From Patescibacteria group bacterium (lineage in GTDB: Bacteria > Patescibacteriota > Patescibacteriia > Patescibacteriales > VMTK01), in NCBI GenBank assembly GCA_018896595.1, contig JAHIME010000082.1:1-15121 (forward strand): a DNA stretch of 15,121 bases, read 5' to 3'. Position 1 is the first letter of the stretch, and every line of letters begins with the position of its first letter. Of the stretch, positions 12,480 through 15,121 are shown in pieces. The position numbers and the translations under genes were made by a program. Below the pieces are notes generated by a model that saw only the letters and a list, made by a program, of their open reading frames with translations, was not told the DNA's origin and made no database searches.

Positions 12480-12512
12480 AAAACCGTATGGTCAGGGCCA
12501 TGCGGTTTTTTT
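12480..12512 (+). terminator. Rho-independent terminator after the cysteine-cluster gene
   Basis: AAAACCGTATGG (12480-12491) pairs with CCATGCGGTTTT (12498-12509), with one T-G wobble and a 6-nt loop, then a run of Ts to 12512. Confidence 0.88.
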
Positions 12513-12538
12513 GGCGGCTGTTAAAAATGATGGAAAAC

Positions 12539-12547
12539 TGATAAAAT
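12539..12547 (+). promoter_or_regulatory. Extended -10 promoter of the P-type ATPase gene, leaderless arrangement
   Basis: TGA-TAAAAT (12539-12547) ends 6 bases before the ATG at 12554, so the predicted start falls on or next to the A of the start codon. No Shine-Dalgarno sequence is present. This is the same layout as at the sce7726 gene. Confidence 0.5.
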
Positions 12548-12553
12548 AGAATT

Positions 12554-15079
12554 ATGGATTTATTTCAATATACAATAAAAAATACGGATGAGATTCTTAA
12601 GGAATACGGCGTTGATCCGAATAAGGGGCTGTCATCGGCCGGAGTAAAACAGCGGTTGGAAAAATACGGCTTTAATGAGATAAAGATTAAAGCCGTCCAT
12701 TGGCGGCAGATTTTATTGCGGCAATTCAAGTCGCCGTTCATTTATTTGCTGATTGGCGCGGCGATTTTAGCTTTTGCCTTGCGTGAAATAATTGACGCGA
12801 TAATGATTCTGTTGTTTTTATTCATAAACGCGGCTTTGGGGTTTTATCAGGAATTCCGCTCAGAGCATACTTTGCGGCTGCTTAAAAAGTATACCGCTTC
12901 ATATGTTAAAGTAATGCGCGACGGAGAAGAGATTGCCTGCGCCGCGGAAGAAATTGTTCCGGGCGATATAATCGTGCTGGAAACCGGCGATAAAATTCCG
13001 GCGGATGTCCGCTTCCTTGATGTTTATAACACTACCGTGGATGAATCAATTTTAACAGGGGAATCGGCGCCGGTAAACAAAACAAATGATATTTTAACGG
13101 ATGTTGCCAAAGATTATTACCAGGCGCTTAATTTGGGTTTTTCCGGAACAATAGTTGTAAGCGGCAAGGCCAAAGCGGCAGTGCTTGCCACCGGGAAGAG
13201 CGCTGTTTTAGGGCGCATTACCCGGTTGGAAGTTGAGACTATGCGTGTAAGCAGTTTTGAAAAAGGCATTGCCAGTTTCAGCAGTTTTATTCTTAAACTG
13301 GTTTTAGCGACTTTAGTTCTTGTTTTTTTGGCGCATATTTTTTTTAAGCAAGGCGTGGATTTCGTCACACTAACCATTTTTTCAATCGCCTTGGCCGTGA
13401 GCGTTATTCCGGAAGCTTTACCGGTAGTTACCACCTTCTCGCTTTCGCGCGGGGCTTTGCGCTTGGCGAAGAAAAAAGTTGTTGTTAAAAGACTGTCGGC
13501 AATAGAGGATTTGGGCGGAATTGAAATTCTATGCGTTGATAAAACAGGAACCTTGACCGAAAACAGCTTGACTGTCGCCGAAATATATCCCGATTCTTCG
13601 CCGGACACATTGATTTACGCGAATCTTTCCGCTTCTTCTTTGGAAAAAAATAAACTTGAACCGTTTGATATCGCCTTATGGAAACATCTGCCGAAAGAGC
13701 ATCGTAAGCGCGTTTCGCGATGCAAGAGAATTATGGATATGCCGTTTGATCCGGGGAGAAGAAGAAATTTAATTTTAGTCGCGAAAGAAAATAAATTGGA
13801 ATTAATCGCGAGAGGAGCGCCTGAAGAAATATTAAAATTAACTTTAAATATCTCCGTGGCGGAGAAAAAATCCATCAGCCGATGGATAAGCCAACAAGGC
13901 GCCCAAGGCAGAAGAGTATTGGCGGTGGCGAAAAAGGAAATAACCCGAGACGGCTCCGAATTGAAAAATATTAATCTCAAAGAGGAAGAAACCGGCTTAA
14001 CTTTTCTGGGAGTTATTGCGTTTACCGATCCTGTCAAACCGAGCGCTTTTGAAGCGGTTAAGCAGGCGGAAGAATTGGGAGTAAAGATAATAATTATTAC
14101 CGGCGACAGCAAGGAAACGGCCGGAGCGGTAGCGCGCCAAATCGGCCTTGTCGCCTCGCCTAAAGATGTTATTAAGGCCGAGGAATTAGAGGCGATGCGA
14201 TTGCCCGAGCAATTAATGGCGGTGGAAAAATACAAGGTTTTTGCCCGCGTTTCTCCGGAACAGAAATATAACATTATCCGGCTTTTGCAGGAAAAATACG
14301 AGGTCGGTTTTTTGGGTGAAGGGATTAATGACGCTCCCGCGCTAAAAATCGCCGGAGTTTCATTGGTTGTGCAAAGCGCTTCCGATATCGCGCGGGACGC
14401 GGCCGATATAGTCCTCCTGCAGAAGAATTTAAAAGTTATTTTGGACGGCATCAAAGAAGGCAGAGAAGTCTTTACCAATACCACAAAATACATTAAGGCG
14501 ACGCTTGCGTCAAATTTCGGCAATTTTTTCGCAGTCGCGATCGCCTCCCTTTTGATTGATTATTTGCCCATGCTGCCCGTGCAATTGCTGCTTCTTAATT
14601 TGCTGTCTGATTTTCCGATGATCGCGATTTCCACCGATACGGTGGATAAAAAAGAAATTAGCTCGCCAAAAAAATATAATGTTAAAGATATCATTTTGGT
14701 CGCGATTATTTTAGGCGTGGTAAGTATGGTTTTTGATTTTATCTTTTTCGGCATTTTTTACCGCATCTCTCCGCAAGTGCTTCAGACTAGTTGGTTTATG
14801 GCCAGTATTTTTACGGAGCTGTTGCTGCTTTTTTCCATCAGGAGCAGAGGATTTTTTCTGCGGGCCCAGCGCCCGTCAGCGGCTGTGATATGGCTTACGG
14901 CGCTCGCGTTTATCGCCGCCGCGATTATTCCTTTTACGGCTTTTGGCCAGGAATTATTTAAATTTATCAGGCCGACAATCCATCACTTGTTGATAATCAT
15001 ATCAATCGCCGCGGTTTATTTGTTTTGCAGTGAAATAGTTAAGTTGCTTTACTATAAGTCGTTTAACCGCAATGCATAA
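12554..15079 (+). CDS. Cation-translocating P-type ATPase
   Basis: 841 aa, close to the normal length of P2/P3-type cation pumps. Domains in order: N-terminal cation-ATPase segment (1-60), membrane helices M1-M2 (about 68-105), actuator domain with LTGES (167-171), helices M3-M4 (about 245-300) with the unwinding motif PEALP (286-290), phosphorylation site DKTGTLTEN with D329, nucleotide-binding domain (about 345-560, MPFDPGRRRN and ARGAPEEIL), the P-domain TGDSKETA, a hinge loop GEGINDAPALK (588-598), then M5-M10 (about 645-835). The hinge carries Glu589 where almost all P-type ATPases have Asp (GDGxND), a residue that helps hold Mg2+. PEALP is closer to calcium- or magnesium-type pumps than to heavy-metal pumps, and there are no N-terminal CxxC metal sites. 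The ion (Ca2+, Mg2+ or H+) cannot be decided from sequence reading. Confidence 0.93.
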   Translation: MDLFQYTIKNTDEILKEYGVDPNKGLSSAGVKQRLEKYGFNEIKIKAVHWRQILLRQFKSPFIYLLIGAAILAFALREIIDAIMILLFLFINAALGFYQEFRSEHTLRLLKKYTASYVKVMRDGEEIACAAEEIVPGDIIVLETGDKIPADVRFLDVYNTTVDESILTGESAPVNKTNDILTDVAKDYYQALNLGFSGTIVVSGKAKAAVLATGKSAVLGRITRLEVETMRVSSFEKGIASFSSFILKLVLATLVLVFLAHIFFKQGVDFVTLTIFSIALAVSVIPEALPVVTTFSLSRGALRLAKKKVVVKRLSAIEDLGGIEILCVDKTGTLTENSLTVAEIYPDSSPDTLIYANLSASSLEKNKLEPFDIALWKHLPKEHRKRVSRCKRIMDMPFDPGRRRNLILVAKENKLELIARGAPEEILKLTLNISVAEKKSISRWISQQGAQGRRVLAVAKKEITRDGSELKNINLKEEETGLTFLGVIAFTDPVKPSAFEAVKQAEELGVKIIIITGDSKETAGAVARQIGLVASPKDVIKAEELEAMRLPEQLMAVEKYKVFARVSPEQKYNIIRLLQEKYEVGFLGEGINDAPALKIAGVSLVVQSASDIARDAADIVLLQKNLKVILDGIKEGREVFTNTTKYIKATLASNFGNFFAVAIASLLIDYLPMLPVQLLLLNLLSDFPMIAISTDTVDKKEISSPKKYNVKDIILVAIILGVVSMVFDFIFFGIFYRISPQVLQTSWFMASIFTELLLLFSIRSRGFFLRAQRPSAAVIWLTALAFIAAAIIPFTAFGQELFKFIRPTIHHLLIIISIAAVYLFCSEIVKLLYYKSFNRNA

Positions 15080-15098
15080 AACTCCCACCCCCTCCTAA

Positions 15099-15121
15099 CC
15101 TCCCCCTCGGGCAGGGGGAGG
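15099..15121. repeat. GC-rich palindrome at the right edge
   Basis: CCTCCCCCT (15099-15107) and AGGGGGAGG (15113-15121) form a perfect 9-bp stem with loop CGGGC, cut by the window end. It lies 20 bp after the ATPase stop and is far richer in GC than its surroundings. It may be a terminator without a T run in view or a dispersed GC-rich intergenic repeat. Confidence 0.6.

Noticed and set aside
13615..14523. 302-codon open frame antisense to the P-type ATPase gene
   Set aside because: It lies wholly opposite a well-supported gene, is Ser/Ile/Leu-rich without motifs, and has no promoter or ribosome-binding site. It mirrors the codon bias of the real gene.

Overview
The window looks like a piece of a small-genome bacterium of the Candidate Phyla Radiation (Patescibacteria, most like Parcubacteria). 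The reasons are low GC with AT-rich spacers, tRNA genes without an encoded CCA end, several genes whose promoter -10 box lies 6-12 bases before the ATG (leaderless or nearly leaderless mRNAs), a small CxxC...CxxC zinc-ribbon protein, and single-copy housekeeping genes (rpsO, pnp, tRNAs) mixed with defence-type accessory genes. TAA, TAG and TGA all act as stops, so the code is the ordinary bacterial one. This assignment is an inference from gene content; no phylogeny was possible.

Layout. (1) 1-4532 is an accessory island. It begins with the C-terminal end of an integrase-type transposase. Next is a plus-strand sce7726-family gene with a PD-(D/E)XK-like motif. Converging on it with a 50-bp 3' overlap is a minus-strand operon: higB toxin, a HigA-like antitoxin fused to an ImmA/IrrE zinc-peptidase domain, and a beta-family (sce7725-like) protein. 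The operon has a near-consensus promoter and a palindromic operator. Upstream lie a 47-codon remnant that looks like the end of a restriction-methylase gene and a 701-bp internally deleted IS3-type element with both terminal inverted repeats. (2) 4593-8161 is an RNA-metabolism block on the minus strand: rpsO (S15 with an acidic extension), a NYN/LabA-type putative RNase, and pnp. (3) 8217-9035 is a plus-strand unit of tRNA-Arg(TCT), a membrane-anchored SAM methyltransferase and tRNA-His(GTG), ended by a strong hairpin terminator. (4) 9002-11130 is a cassette carrying an AbiEi/AbiEii (type IV toxin-antitoxin) pair, bounded on both sides by a 75-bp direct repeat (74/75 identical) that starts 2 bp after tRNA-His and contains the tRNA terminator. 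(5) 11144-15121 holds a small zinc-ribbon gene (minus), a spermidine-synthase-like protein, a CxxCxxCC cysteine-cluster protein, and an 841-aa cation P-type ATPase.

The two most interesting parts are the cassette-like AbiE module at tRNA-His, whose repeats end on a weakly dif-like inverted repeat (11-6-11), and the HigB / HigA-ImmA / beta / sce7726 locus, which may be one multi-gene defence or toxin-antitoxin system. Leftover pieces of a restriction-methylase gene and of two transposases show that the left third has been a turnover hotspot.
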